From assembly GCA_948567375.1 (NCBI GenBank), contig OX419760.1:27342001-27406000 (forward strand): 64,000 nt of DNA, written 5' to 3'. Source of the stretch: Lunularia cruciata. Lineage: Eukaryota; Streptophyta; Marchantiopsida; Lunulariales; Lunulariaceae. Below the pieces are notes generated by a model that saw nothing but the letters and a program-made list of their open reading frames with translations, did not search any database and was not told the DNA's origin. The position numbers were made by a program, and so were the translations under genes. Every line of letters begins with the position of its first letter. The stretch's first letter is position 1. Of the stretch, positions 37,101-49,570 are shown piece by piece.

Positions 37101-40100
37101 CATCGGAGGAAGGCCTACCGGCCATTCAGCTAATCCAACTGAGATTGGTAGAGTAGCTCCACTACTGGATAGACCAGGAGCACCAGGGGTAGCACCAGGT
37201 GGAGCTGAGGCAAGGAAAGACGAGGCTGCTGATGTAGCATTCGCAGAAGCTGCAATTAGATATCACAACCAACACGAGGTATGCAGAAGTTAGTCCTCGA
37301 TCAACCTCCATAGCGTAATTTTCTTAGCTGCTCAAACAGATTGTTCCAGATGAGATGCCTACGCCATAGGTGTTACAGAAATCAGCCGTCAATCAGCTGG
37401 CATCTTCACATACCGGCTCTTTCTGCCTTTTGAACTCTGGAGTCTGATCTTCCAACTTTCCCCGTTCGTTGTGGTGGTGGCTGCTGCTTGCCGACATCAG
37501 ATTTCTCTCGTTCTTCTTTCCTCTCCCGTTCTTTGGACAGCTCTTTCTGGTTCTCTTTTTCTCTCTGGGATATCTCTCTCTGATTATCTCGTTCTCTTTG
37601 TCTTTCCCGCTCACGCTCTCTCTCGCGGTCGCGTTCCCTCTCTCGATCCCTCTCTCTTTCCCTCTCCTCACGTTGGACTTCCCGCTCGCGCTCTCTTTCT
37701 TTATCCCTTTCTTTTTCCCTATCGATCCATGAAGCTTCTGAAGGTCCAGTGGCCAAATCAACCTGTCCACCCAGGCAAGAAGCACAAAAGTGAAGCTTCG
37801 TTATGAAACTGTGAATGAAAAACAGTTGATGCTGATCATATTGACAATCGCCAACAGAGATAGAAGGACATTGTTGGACTTGACAGAATTACTCACATGA
37901 TTTTTCTCTGGTGTGTCTTTGGTGGACACTGCAGAGGCCTCGGAAATTCGATCACTTGCAGGTGTCGCTACAGGTTTTGATGTGGGAGGAGCCTGAAAAG
38001 AGTGTCATTTAAGCGTCAATCAATCAAACATGTACTTAGAAACATGACAATAATTGGGATGTGACATGACACGGTGGTAAGAATAGATAACCATACCATC
38101 AAGTCGATATTTGGTCTCCCGACATCCGAAGCCGGACTGCTTGGATGGCCGGACCTGAGGTACCAGTTTGTTTTGGTGAGAAAATTATTCAGACTATCTC
38201 GTATGGAGACGAGCATAACTGCTAACGAAACAATACAGCACCATATCAGCATTACTATCCAGCGAGCGTAAAGGGGACAATGTCATCCATAAATCTTCAT
38301 GATTTTCTCCTTCTCTACTGGATGGATTCTCGTACCTTTTCCCTAGCTCCAGCTTCGTAATCGGCTCACTTCCAGCCGTTGTAGTACCCGCTGGTTCGAT
38401 CTCCCGAGATGAGGCTACTTGGGGAGGTGATATATTTGACGGTACAGGCTTTCGATCTACTTGTGAATTGAGCTTCTTATCTGAAGATGCAGATGCGCTG
38501 CTGACTTCAGCTTTGGGGGTCTTTTTCTCCATAGGGACCTTCTTCTCGAGGGAGTTGTGTCTCTGCACCGGAGCTGGAGGACTCGAAACAGATGGAGCGG
38601 GTGGCTGTAGAGTGTTTGCTGGAGGGGCATTCGGAACAGCAGGAGCTGAAGGTGGCACAACAGCTGGGATGGCGGAGGGCTCTACCCTAGTGTGAATTTT
38701 CTCGGTCAGCGGTGAGTTGCTTGTCGACACCTGCTCTTGTTCAGCCTTGGAAGGCACAGCGATTGCAGACGAGCTGGATACAACTGCGCTCACGCTTGTT
38801 GCAAAACCCCGCACCTGTGCAGGAGATCCACTTTCGTCCAACCTCGTTCTGATCCGAGGGCGTTTACGCTTCGGAGCTGCAATTGCGGAAATAACAGAGT
38901 TCAGAAATTCCCCCATGTTGATTATTTCGACTGAAGAGTGAATCCTGCGAAGGCTAGCAAGTTAGTAACAGGTAATATTCTTACCCTCGGCAGGCGGTGG
39001 GGCAGATGCTGGTGGTGGAGGTGATGGCGACAGGACAGGAGATGGAGTCGTCGCGGCTTGTGCTGCCGGAGAAGCAGCAGCTGGAGCGGAAACCGTCGAT
39101 ACTACAGTCGCAGACGTCGAAACCACAGAAATTGTGGGAGTTGTGACAGCTGGAGTAGAAAGGACTGAAGGAGATGAAAGCGTCGAAGGAGCAGAGGTTG
39201 CTGAGGCCGCCGGTACTGAAGGTGGTGCGGGAGGTGGAGGGGGAGCGGGGCAGGGAGGAGACGATTGAGGTGGAGGCGTGTTGGCGGACACTTTCGGTTC
39301 AGACTTCACTTCGGCGTCCTGCTTAAGTTCACTCTTGGGTTTGGGCTCTTGCTTTTGTTCTGCGTTCGACTCTTGCGCCGGTGGGGATTGAAAAATACCG
39401 TAAGCAAGATCGTAGAGCACATTCGCAACTTCCACTTCAGATTCTGAGATAACACTAGGTTGGGACACCTGCCATTCACCAACAAACGGCGCCTTTAGAA
39501 TAGCTCTCCCCTCTGACATCGAAACATTCGGACTCGACCCAATGGCTGGAAACTGAAAGCATTGCCGCACTACGGCTGTAACGCATGCAATCACTGCCAA
39601 TTCCAACGACCCAGGAATTTGCAGCAGCATTACACGATGCGTCAAATTGACCTACCTTCGGAACTTTCGCCGCTCGAGGCTTGGAACTACTAGGCTTCTG
39701 CATCCAGAAAGTTCGAAAGCGTCAAAACTTCTGAACTCGAGAAGTTGAAAGTCCGTGGTTCCATCGAATTCAATTCAATTCAGCTACAAAGGAAACGCTC
39801 ACCGTTCTCCTTCCCGGTTTGAGGGACGCTACGGATGACGATGAAGGCGCATTCGAGGGGGCAGGAGTTCTGGGAATCACACTGGGGCCATGCGAGGGAG
39901 GAGCCTCGACGACCGGAGGAGAAGGTGACTCTTGAGGCCTCTTTAATAATACTGCAATCAAATTTCCATCAGATCCAAACTCAGAGAGAAGAGCGAGAAT
40001 AGAAAAGGTGGGACACAGTACCACAGGTAAAAGCGATAACCCTCACAACAATAACAGTTGGGGGTCTGGACAAAAATTTCCTTACCAGTTCGAGCTTTGC

Positions 40101-41440
40101 GGGGAACAGCTGGAAGATCTCCGCTAATTCCATCATCCAGAAACTGCAGAACAACATCGATGTTCTTAGAAACGAATGTCCAGAAGTAGAATAATCCAAC
40201 AATGAATTCCTCCTATAAGAAATCGAATCCTATTCCTGAAGAAGGCGGAGACTAACCTTCCCCTGAGGTCGAGTCTTCCCCATACGGCGCGGAATGGGCG
40301 GGGGAGGCGGATCATCATCATCCTCGGAAGCCCCCATCTCTGTATCCTCGGTAGTTTCCTCTAAGTCATCTGCAGTATTACTTCTAGCTTGGGCCTGAAC
40401 CTCCTGTGAATTCGGGCGTTTCCGTTTGTTCCGAGAAGCAGATCCAATGCTGCCTGAGTTCATCCCTTGTCCTCCAGGTCCATTAATACTATCTTTCTTA
40501 CTCGGCCTTTCTCGAAGTCTTTGGTTGTGTGCCTCATCCAAGATGTCGTCGCCATCTTCACCAACTGTAGGACAAGACAATGTACACGTTAGATCTCTGC
40601 AGACGCACCTTCCCTTGATTCCATATCTGTTCGGATCAAAAGCTGTAGGACCATCAACAGTTGCACGCTCATCACCAACGATAATCTCTTAACGAAGATG
40701 CACCCGGCAAAACGAGGGCGGGGAAATTGCAGTGAGCCCCGCTGCTTCCAACATTGAGCCCGGGTGGATAGGGGACTTCGTCAAGTCCCTCGGCAAGTCC
40801 TGCCAATTTTGGACGTCGCCGATACACCATCTCACAAGGCCGAAAAGGTGAACGACCGAGAAGACTGATTTCAAGTGCTTCCTAACTAAATTGAAGGCAA
40901 TCTTGATGGGTATATCTAATCAGGAACCGAGTTCCCTCGCAAACGGGCTTGCCTGACACCCGGATAAACCTTCCCCGCCGTGATCCGCGAAACTGATATC
41001 TTCAAACCTCGGATCCACATTTCAAAAGGTGCTAATGGCCAGGTTCAAACGCCCCAGACGACTATATCGACAAATCTGATCTGTCTGCTTCAGTAGAGTC
41101 CTACGAAAGGTGAGCCAGGCACTCTTCAGTCACGGGTCCTGAGAGGGTCAAGGTTCACTTCTCAATCTGCTTTAGATGCACAATTTTCTCCATTGGATTT
41201 CGGAGAAACAAAACTCTGAACATAAGAATCGAAGATGTAAGCCCTCGAGACCAAACAAGAATGAACGATGTCCAGCAAGACACGCATGAAATATACGGAA
41301 GCTTCTAAATTCTCGAAACAGCGAGTTCAACTTCGAGCCCGACCTGGCGCATCTTTGAATCCGCTCGTTCGTGGACGACGAGGTGCAGAAACAGGGCCAC
41401 CCCCTGCACCTCCTCGCCGACCTTCCCGACCTCTTTCCAT
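31196..41440 (-). CDS. TIC: TIME FOR COFFEE (TIC) homologue, Gln-rich nuclear clock regulator
   Basis: Sixteen exons join in frame to 2,238 aa: 41440-41344, 40564-40257, 40143-40086, 39951-39803, 39697-39656, 39552-38985, 38876-38336, 38154-38097, 37992-37897, 37762-37414, 37249-37099, 36978-36876, 36299-35844, 35461-35105, 35002-32116, 31692-31196. TIC is a large nuclear protein of the plant clock and metabolic/stress signalling. Family marks in order: start MERGREGRRGG; basic RNKRKRP and acidic ASEDDDDPPPPP in exon 2; AVPRKAR in exon 3; EVEVANVLYDLAYG in exon 6; PKRKRPRIR starting exon 7; an Arg/Glu-alternating tract (exon 10); AEWPVGLPPMGYYG across exons 11-12; WKRCAFHVHIAHYIDLQQQL near residue 856; ASLYGSKPYNLN soon after; poly-Gln near 1297-1330. 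It is longer than the Arabidopsis protein (about 1,550 aa), mainly through the 962-codon exon 15, which is almost all Gln, Ser, Gly and Pro. The first donor (AG|GTCGGG) is weak but phase fits. Confidence 0.9.
35581..35680. repeat. Near-perfect 45-bp foldback in a TIC intron
   Basis: The arm at 35581-35625 is the reverse complement of 35636-35680 at 44 of 45 positions, with a 10-nt loop (35626-35635). The arms begin GGTTTCAGTAGTAGGG and end near the loop with TTTCACTTTCT. It lies inside the intron between exons 13 and 14 (35843-35462), so the pre-mRNA would form a long hairpin. It could be a small foldback transposon, a young miRNA or siRNA locus, or a recent inverted duplication. No convincing target duplication is visible. 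Confidence 0.92.
35791..35851 (-). promoter_or_regulatory. Inverted repeat that would cover the TIC exon 13 5' splice site
   Basis: CCCTTCAGGTG at 35791-35801 and CACCTGAAGGG at 35841-35851 are perfect complements separated by 39 nt. On the minus (transcribed) strand, 35851-35841 is the end of exon 13 and the intron start, CCCTTCAG|GTG. The partner lies about 40 nt into the intron. If the RNA folds this way, the splice donor is inside an 11-bp stem and splicing could depend on opening it. Function is inferred, not shown. Confidence 0.6.
36685..36830. repeat. Degenerate minisatellite in a TIC intron
   Basis: Within the intron between exons 12 and 13, units built from TACGTATTGCTCAGATTTACC and shorter CTCAGATTACC or CACGTATTTTACC pieces recur about five to seven times with variation. 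The repeated words are CGTATT, CTCAGATT and TTTACC. It looks like a locally expanded, diverged simple repeat. Confidence 0.65.
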
Positions 41441-43250
41441 GCTCAATAATCAGGGCCGTGAGCCCTCACTTTGACCTGTTTCAAGCTTCTCCACACCATG
41501 CTCGCCCTCTTTCCCTGATGTGCAATGCCGACCCCATTACAAACCTTTGAGTTGCTTCCTTCAACTGGTCTCGGTAATCGAATCTTAAGGAAACATCATA
41601 ATCGTAGATAGATGAGCACTACAACGCTCTCCTCAGGCCTTAAAAAACCTCACTCCGTGGCAATATCAAGCTAGTAGCTGACAGTCAGAATCGCAAGGCC
41701 GGCAGACGTCCGAGCCTACCAAGAGAAAAAGGCCCCGATAAGCAGTCTGCATCACAGGAGAAGAAGCAGTTAGTAAGGCTCGCGGCCAATCAATAAAAGA
41801 AAGACACCCCAAATCAGAAGGTGTAACAGGCGCGAAGGTGAAAACCAGTTGGAGGCAGAACAATGCACGAGACACAAGGATAACGAGGTAAAGTGCCTCA
41901 AGAGGAGAAGCGCAAGACTCGATAAGACTGAAAGAGCAAACACATCTTGATTCACAGAGTTCCAAACAAGTGGAGAAGCGTACTCAAACCGAATGCTCAA
42001 TATCGTCACACAGCGTCAACGCGCGTCAGACTGGTCTTTGTGACAGCGACGCTGGCAATCACGGACGCGTAGGCGCGACGGAAAGTTGAGGGAGAGGAAA
42101 TGGGGATGTCACCATCAAACAAGAGTTTGACGAGGAGGCTTGGCTTGTTTGCTTTGCAGCCATAGATACTCGGCAGATTGCGCCAGGAGAAGAAGAAAAC
42201 AGAGGAGACGACGCAATAGACAGGCAGGAACCGAACATACGAAAATAAAACAGAAAGACCGGAGAAAGAGAAACGCTTGAGGCGCTACGACCAGATTGAG
42301 TGCAAGATAAGATGCAGCGCAGACACGAGACAACTCTCCCTCCCTCCGCCGCTGAGTCTCGAACTCCCTATACTCCGCGAGATTGTTTGGATGGGAAACA
42401 AGACCAGAACCTATCTCGCTCGCAACAAAGAAAATCAACAGCCTTCCCCGGTGTCTAAGGCAGGAAAATAATCATTATCGCACCCTGCTCCTCCACACCC
42501 TACTATTGCATGCACCAAATGTCATCCGCCTCCCGTCCGTAGCAACCGAAAACCCAAACAAAGATTTCCTCTTACTAATCATCACTATCACCACAACTAC
42601 AAGCGAAAGGAAGACTGAGCCACCGATGCTCAAACTTCTTCCTCCTCTTTCCTCGAATTTTCCTGTTTCGTTCTTCTGCTTACCTCGATGACCACAACCG
42701 GCAAGCGAGAAGCGATGTAAAACATTTGCTGTTGAGATGAGGAGATGATGAGATGAGAGGCGAGAATCAAATGCTGCCAGCCTGCTGCTCTCGCACGCCC
42801 TCGTTGCGCTCGGACTAATAAGACGATGAGGAAGACCACCAAGGGGAAGAGCGAGAGACGAACTCCCGATAGAGGAGGGAAGAGAGAACAGGAGAGAAGA
42901 GCGCTGGGCTCGAGAGAGAGGGAGGGAGGAAGTAAGAGAAGGAGGGAAAGCAAGGAAGAAGCAGAAAAGAAGGGGCAGCTAGTGCGAGGGAAGGGAAAAA
43001 GCCAAATCAAAGACAAGCCAAGGCAAAGTTAAAGCAAAGCCAAAAATAAGAGAAGAGGGAGGAAGGAAGGAAGGCAGGGAAGGACCGAAGGAACAGAGCG
43101 AGAGAGAGAAGGAACAGAGACCCTACCTAGGGGGTGGCAGCCGTGCAGTGGTCCACCCGAGGCCGGGCAGGAGGGATTTCCTTGGTCGAAGCAGGAAAGA
43201 GGCAGGCAGGCAGGGAGGGAGGGAGGGAGGGTACATCAATGGTCATAAAG
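41441..43250 (-). promoter_or_regulatory. Upstream and leader region of the TIC gene
   Basis: No coding exon is supported upstream of the ATG at 41440. The plus strand from about 42800 to 43230 is GA-rich (GAGAGAGGGAGGGAGGAAG and similar), so the TIC sense strand here is CT-rich. A (GGCA)n/(GGGA)n microsatellite lies at 43200-43231. Open frames on the minus strand near 41666-42009 and 42115-43016 are Leu/Ser/Arg-rich products of this composition. A non-coding leader with introns is likely but cannot be mapped. Confidence 0.45.
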
Positions 43251-43354
43251 ATAGATGAAGGATGGTATGGGGATGGAATCGCTTGGGGGGCCGCGTGAGG
43301 CCACTTTTGTGAGAATGCGGGAGCTAGACGATGTATATCATGGCCACCTCGGCA

Positions 43355-43424
43355 GAATTCACCACCGAACGCATTACGAGCCGAATTACGAATTCACCGC
43401 CGAACGAATTACGAGCGCATGGAT
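43355..43424. repeat. Two-copy 35-bp tandem repeat
   Basis: GAATTCACCACCGAACGCAT at 43355 recurs as GAATTCACCGCCGAACGAAT at 43390, each followed by TACGAGC, giving a 35-bp period with a few differences. It lies upstream of the TIC gene. No function is apparent. Confidence 0.7.
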
Positions 43425-46400
43425 TAGATTATGCAATTTACCCAGCCAGACTTGAATCTCTCTCTTCGTGCTGTGTCCGTCGTGGGCCCTAGAAGTGCGA
43501 TGTCAAATTCACACGACCGAAAACGTCCGGTCCGTTCATCTGACGGAGAGGCAAGTAAGAACGGCAATCCACGAGACCTCGAGATCCTTCCTGCCCGTCA
43601 ATCCACAGCAGCTCCCCGTCGTCGTGGTGCCACGCATTGTAACTTTTCTGAGAAGATACTGGCGAGCTCTCCCATTCTTTTGCCCACCGGATCAGCATAT
43701 GCGCATCTCTCTGCACTTAGCAGACCTAAAGGCAGACCTCAGTTCCGAGCCGCTCCCCACTGTGGGCCGTCAGATCCTGGATAAAAGACCATCCGACCCG
43801 CCTAGACACGTACTTTTATCCCGTGCCTGCCCTTGCCGCCCTCCTGGCTGTTTGGCATCCGTCAGTCGTGAAAGAACAAGAAGAACCCAAGATGAGACGA
43901 CTCGCCGGGCAGTGAGGGTATGATGAGCAGCACAAACATTTTTACCGCAAAATCACACGGATGGCGTGGGAATGTAAAACTTGGACCTAGCTTCTCTTTG
44001 TCCGCTTACACGCATGCATACCCCATCTGGCTCCATCTCGCCCGTTCATGTGCTTTTCAACGCTCCCGATTAACTTCTGTTCTTTAAGCCATAACAAACA
44101 GGATCCTCACGATGCAAACACGAGCAAACACGAGCCATCTCTGGACGGAGGGACGGACACTTTGTACTTCCACACTGAACAGGGGACGACATTTTGTATT
44201 TTCCTCTAAATGTTAGGGTTGGCCATACGATTAGACAATTTTGCTGCTTGTTGGAATCTGCAAACGGACGAGTCCTGCCGGGCGATCTTCATCGAACGGC
44301 TTTTAGTTAATAATTTGTCGAGCGCACGCGCCATGTTGCGTGTCAGAGAAGATCCCACGCGTGAGTCACCGTTACCGACCGCATATGGATCTCGGCTGAT
44401 GTGGATACCTCGTCGGAGAGGACGGGGACGGGAGACGGGCATCAGGTTATTTTCGCCGGTCTAAGTTAAAACAGGCTGTAAGCATATATAAGTAACGGCC
44501 CATCTCCCTGGAATCACGCTGCAGCAGGCCACCTCGTTGCTTTTCACATCTACGATTACTTGGTATTGTAAAACCGGCACATCGCCGGCAAGCAGATAGC
44601 TTCGGTAAGTTTCGGTAACAGCCATCATCAACGTCCACGTCATGCACCTCAAAGTCGGTCCAGGAAAACTATTAAAAGTCCCATGGTGAGAATCCCGACA
44701 TGGATGGATGCGAAGCGGTAGCTGTAAAAGCTCATGAACGTGAAATCTCAGAGATGAGAGGGTCGGGCCATGCATGAGGCCATGACCACCTCACCATCCA
44801 TACCATCCAATTGGTCATTCGTCCCTGTCGGAGGAATTTGACGAGATTTTACTCACCTCCCCAAGCAAATAGCATCCATCTGCCTGGACCCTGGCCCTGA
44901 CCACGCTGCCCGAGATCCCCAGCCAGAAAGAGAGAAAGGAAATCGCCCGAATCCGCGATTAGTTTCCAACTTAGCCGCGCCGTGGATCCCGCCAAGGAGG
45001 CCGAGTTCAGCTCATTCCAGTAAAGGCCATCATCGGCCATGAAATCTACGGCTGCGATCACTCATGCGGCAGTTTGGGGTGTCCCTCCTCGTCCTCTCGT
45101 CATCCTCTCCCGCCCAGGGTAACTAGCAGTTAATCCTCGCGCCGTTTTGAATAATAAATAAACGGGCTTTACAATTCGGTAAAAGGCCTATTTTACCCCC
45201 TGCACTTTTCCCAGGTATTTTCACCGTCCGGGACTGGGAATAGTTGGGGCCCTATCGTGCAGTCAAACTCGACTTGGACTGCAGGCCGACACCCGTGCAC
45301 GGTTGCCACGTGCTCAGTTTCCGGCCTTGCTCTGAATGCATGCCTAATCACCATCCGCATTACATTTCTATCTTCCGGGCAGCGGGCAGATTACTCACGG
45401 CAGGTCAGCCTTCTCCGTCCGATTCTAATCTCACGGCTGGAATTAAACCCATCAGCAACCGTCTATTCACAGCATCTTATCCAGCGTTCTGCAACGTGGC
45501 ATCGTAGCCCTAGATACGCCGACGAAAGGGTTGGATATATACAACCACTTGTCCAGGGGCGATTCATCAAGGCCTACTGGTCGTCAATCGTCTTAGGACT
45601 CCATCATTCCCAAGTATGCCATGAGGTCCTCCCCTTAAGGACTCCAATCCCCCGGAGCTGCTCCTCTTCCACTATCTGCATCCGCGTCGCATTTCATTCC
45701 AAGCTTCTTCTCCGCTATACAAGCCGCACTTTAACCGCTCCGGGAACGACACTGTCTTCCCGAACTACAGTAGCGTCGTTGCCCATTCAACTTACGACTT
45801 TTTTTAATACGTCCAGTAAAATTCAAGCAAGATAGCTCGCTTTATAGAGTCAAGCCTAAAACCCTCCCCCTCCCTGCTTCCTTCTTGAGACTACAGAGTA
45901 CTGCCCTCAATGAGCGTGTTATATTAATTCCTCTCCCTTGGTTCCAATCCCTGAGCTCGGGGGATTCTCTTCCAGGAGCGTAATAGAACATGTCCAATTC
46001 CAGCATGTAGGATCGGTTCTTCCCGCAAACAAGGACTCCCTCACACCTGGTCAATAGTCATTTACAACATTCGGTAACTCCTTGGTTCGGTGTCGTCTCC
46101 AAACCGGCGTCACAAGTTGGGATGACGACTTGCAGTCTCCGTCCATTGACCACTCTTTCACCGGTTATTTGTCGGTCTGTTCTGTCCACTGTCTTACGGC
46201 GCTTCATTTCATTTCATTTTGAGCTCATTCAACAGAACTGAACTCCGGTCAAAACATTGTTTCATTCGCTTCTTTTTGCATGCGGGAAAAGCAGTGGGGG
46301 CTGATACAACTGAACGTTTTCATCTGTTGAGAGTCCGTTTCATATGGGCTCTTTCTTCGTCATGTGACAAGAGCAGAAGAAGAGTATTCGTGAAGGGTTC

Positions 46401-47415
46401 TTGCACTCTTCGTATTCAGGCTTCCATGGAGTCAACTTTGTCTCGTTCAATCGGCTTCTTATGACAGGTAAGTAATAAACAGGTTCTGCACGAGATTGAA
46501 CTGACGGCTAAATTCTTCTTTTATTTATGTCTACATTGACATCTCAGATTGATGGTCACTCCTTCTCTTCCTCTACACAGAAACTTTCTTGTTGTTTGTT
46601 CTCTGTATATACCAAAAGGCATTGCAAAGTCAGACCTTCTTTTATTCAAACTGAAAGAGTGTCACAAGCTCACGAGGGAAAGGAGAAGCAGTGAACTTTG
46701 ATTTCCGAGAAACCAATGTAAGAAACCAAATGAGACAAATGCTAGGAGAAGAACTGCAAGAACCCCGACTAGCCTCGAGCAACCTAACCTTAATTCCATC
46801 TTAAACAACTCACTGAGGTTGAAAGGTAACTGTAGAATAAACTGGAAAACAACTATAGTTTCCTTCATCCATCTGCTTTATTACAACTTTTCTGGCAAGA
46901 CCCTATAATCCAACGTGCAGAATCAAGCATATCTCCATGCAGCATTGACTTCTCGAAACAGTCCGAGAAAAGAAATACCTTATTGCAGCAGAGGAAACCA
47001 AATCGAGAAAAACACCTACCGTGGGATGCAAAGCTGGAAAAGGCCCGCACAAGTCCACAGGGATAAAGATGACCCTACATTTTTAGACAGGCCTGATTGC
47101 ACCCGGCCGGGTGAGTTCGGGATGCAGTCAGTTGTGGGCGTTTAGGGTGAATAGGAACTCGTTCCCGTACCGTTCTGTTTTGTAGTAGTAGATGCCCACC
47201 ACGTACACCTCAAGACTTGCTTCCGTCTCTCACACAGTTGACGGAAACTGCTCGTTGGTTAAAGTACAGCCGGTGGGGAAGGATATCGGATTTCTGACTG
47301 ACGTCGTAGAACAGGACTGCGCCGTCAGGCGCATGGTACCCTGCAAACATCTTCATCTTCTAATCAAAAGGCTGCTGTTTGTTTCTCTCTCTATTCACCG
47401 TTCTTTACTTTATTT
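43425..47415. other. Intergenic stretch without a recognised gene
   Basis: The composition is near 50% GC to about 46100 and falls after that. Open frames at 43468-43923 and 45257-45835 (plus strand) are Arg/Ser/Pro-rich with no family resemblance. A minus-strand frame at 46662-46868 encodes 68 residues with two hydrophobic stretches (internal Met followed by LGCSRLVGVLAVLLLAF). It could be a small membrane peptide, but nothing supports expression. Confidence 0.45.
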
Positions 47416-47419
47416 ACTT

Positions 47420-47532
47420 TATTGGGGCTTACCCCCATGTTACTTTTTTTTGTCACTCCCTTGTACGGATCGATGGGGTCTTCCCATCCTTCGTTTTTCC
47501 TACGCGGTCGCCTTCTTTTCACTTTATTTACT
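47420..47532 (+). repeat. LINE 3'-end fragment, subfamily A
   Basis: The plus strand reads TTGGGGCTTACCCCCATGTT, a T-rich run, then TCACTCCCTTGTACGG, GATGGGGTCTTCCCATCC and the terminus CTACGCGGTCGCC. It is the reverse complement of the type of copy seen at 24105 and is opposite in orientation to the longer LINE. Confidence 0.75.
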
Positions 47533-47574
47533 TTCGTTTGGTATGACACATTGCGATCTCTATCCATCGAGGCA

Positions 47575-47665
47575 TTGCGAATGGCGCCTAGCTCCATTTG
47601 TCTCTCCCTAGTACGGCTCGATGGGTCTTCCCATCCTTCTTGTGTTCTATGTGGTCGCCTTCTCT
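47575..47665 (+). repeat. LINE 3'-end fragment, subfamily A-like
   Basis: It reads GGCGCCTAGCTCCATTTG, TCTCTCCCTAGTACGGCTCG, ATGGGTCTTCCCATCC and ends in GTGGTCGCC. It lies about 45 bp after the copy at 47420-47532 in the same orientation and is more diverged. Confidence 0.7.
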
Positions 47666-49480
47666 CTTCTATAGAGGCCTTCGGTAAAACTGAGGACAAA
47701 TGCTTTTACTGAAGTAAGTCCCCTGAATCGATGTAATTTTCTGCATAATGTGGGATTCCCCAGTGCAGTTTGCTTAGTTCAATAGGGAAAACTTCTACAG
47801 TTGTATCGTTTGTGAGAGTCACATTTTTACTGCATAATGAATTTGACTCCCCTCTCTTTCTTTTATGATGTTGATTTGCAACTGAAGTTGGTGATACAAA
47901 ATTGTCTCGAAAACATTAAGCCTCCAATATACTCTTTATAATGCATGACTTTCAGACGATTTCTTTTCCATTCCAAAATCTGAAACATTGAAGCCAGAGA
48001 TGCAAGCACCTCAAGAATGCGCAATCAGATCCTAAAGCTTACCTTTTTACCCTTGAGTATTAGAATATCCTAAATATTTTTTTAACTGAAATATTACGAA
48101 TTGTTCTAATCAAGTCCGAAAGTTATAGTGTGTTTACTGGCTGTTCATTTGTTTGTTACAGTGATTTATAATACATCCAGCTGGATGTACCATTCAAAAA
48201 ATCCAGAAAAATTATTATTAAAAACTGTTATAAAAAAAGTTCATGCCAATGAAAATTCAACAATCACTCACAAACTTATTATTACACATAGTAAGTGGAA
48301 TGATTTTTTGTAATATCTATTTACTAAAAGAAAAGAAGCATATCGATTGAGTGTGATCCAAGAAGGGCTCCATAAGAGGCTGAAATTTTCGGAAGGGTAA
48401 TGGCGTAAAATATCCCAACCAAATTAAGCTTCAGCTGACGGTAGGTATAAGTGTGAGAACCCATTCTAATTCACGAGCTGAATTGTAAAAGGTAGGAAGA
48501 ACCAGTGTACAACCCTTTTAAATATTAAAGTTCCCCGCTGGCTATACGCAGGTTTCATGATTTCCTTCTAAGGTGTAACAATTGTTATTTTACGTAAAAC
48601 TGGACCACAAAAAACGTTTACTTTATGATCGAAACTGATATAATAACACTAAACTCATCCACTATCTGAGTAACCTATTAAACAACTTTATCCATATGTT
48701 CCAAATTCACACAATGAGGAAAGAATTCATACGTTGAGTCAATACCATACCATCCTCGGTGGCAATCAAAATATAAGTCAACAAACTAAAACGTGAAATT
48801 CAAAAGGAAAATACCTTGCGGAATAAAATATCACCAGGTCCGCTATAAGAGAAAAGGCCGACCGCGTAGAAAGTTGAAGAGGAAAAATAGCAGTTGCTTT
48901 CCAGAACCTCATGGATGGGCTTCACGTCGAGATCTCATGCCGAAAGTGATAATCCAAAACACGACGGCCTCTACGGCCAAACGTTCCCCCCCGTCCCTTT
49001 CTCAGTTCCCAGTTCCCACCGTCAATGCACTCAGAATGGGAATGGCTCAGAAGTGTTGCCTGCTCTCCGCATTTATGAGCGAAACATAAGACTTGAAAAG
49101 ACCCGTACATCTCTTCACTTACCAGTTTGCAAGTGATAAAAGTAGAAATACGTTGACCGACAAAGCACTTGAAAACTCGCACTGAGATATTCTTAGTATC
49201 TTTAAACAAATAGCAAAATATCAATAAAGTTATTCTCTTACTTCTAAAACGGGACGTCGAGAACTGCCCTAACTTCTTCTTTCCCAAGAAGGTTCATTCT
49301 ACAGTTAGTGACAGTATCTATTTTACTAACTTATAATATATCACATTACAAGACCAATTACACTAGCCGATAAAACTTTTTATTGCTCCCGTTATTTGTA
49401 AGCCATAGGACTTGCATCGCTCGGATATTTTAGTTATTGTAAGATAGATTTCTCTTGCCAATACTATTGGAGTTTAGCTC
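47666..49480. other. Gene-free stretch with a possible short LINE terminus
   Basis: No gene is recognised. About 48050-48330 is AT-rich. Around 48857-48888 there is GCCGACCGCGTAGAAAGTTG followed by AAGAGG, resembling the extreme LINE 3' terminus on the minus strand but too short to be sure. Short open frames at 48128-48313 and 48793-49287 show no family resemblance. Confidence 0.4.
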
Positions 49481-49482
49481 CA

Positions 49483-49570
49483 TTTAACCGACCCCTATCT
49501 ATGTCTATGCCTTCTCCTTGTACGGGCTTGATGAGGTCTTCTCCTACTTATTGTTATCCTAGGAACAAGG
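49483..49570 (+). repeat. LINE 3'-end fragment, diverged
   Basis: The plus strand has GTTTAGCTCCATTT, then CTATGTCTATGCCTTCTCC, TTGTACGGGCTTGATGAGGT and CTTCTCC, matching the LINE tail at lower identity. It mixes features of both subfamilies and lacks a clear GCGGTCGC terminus. Confidence 0.55.

Noticed and set aside
37469-37806. Hydrophobic plus-strand frames resembling membrane proteins
   Set aside because: They are the reverse complement of the Arg/Glu-alternating tract in TIC exon 10.
40689-40874. Candidate extra TIC exon between exons 1 and 2
   Set aside because: Exons 1 and 2 already join in phase (P-V-GED) without it, and the sequence has no TIC resemblance.
42630-43016. Minus-strand frame rich in Leu/Ser upstream of TIC
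   Set aside because: Product of a CT-rich leader region; not compatible with the TIC exon 1 start, which fits the family at 41440.
43468-43923. A 151-codon plus-strand frame upstream of TIC
   Set aside because: Arg/Pro/Ser-rich with no family resemblance, in a GC-richer stretch where long frames arise by chance.
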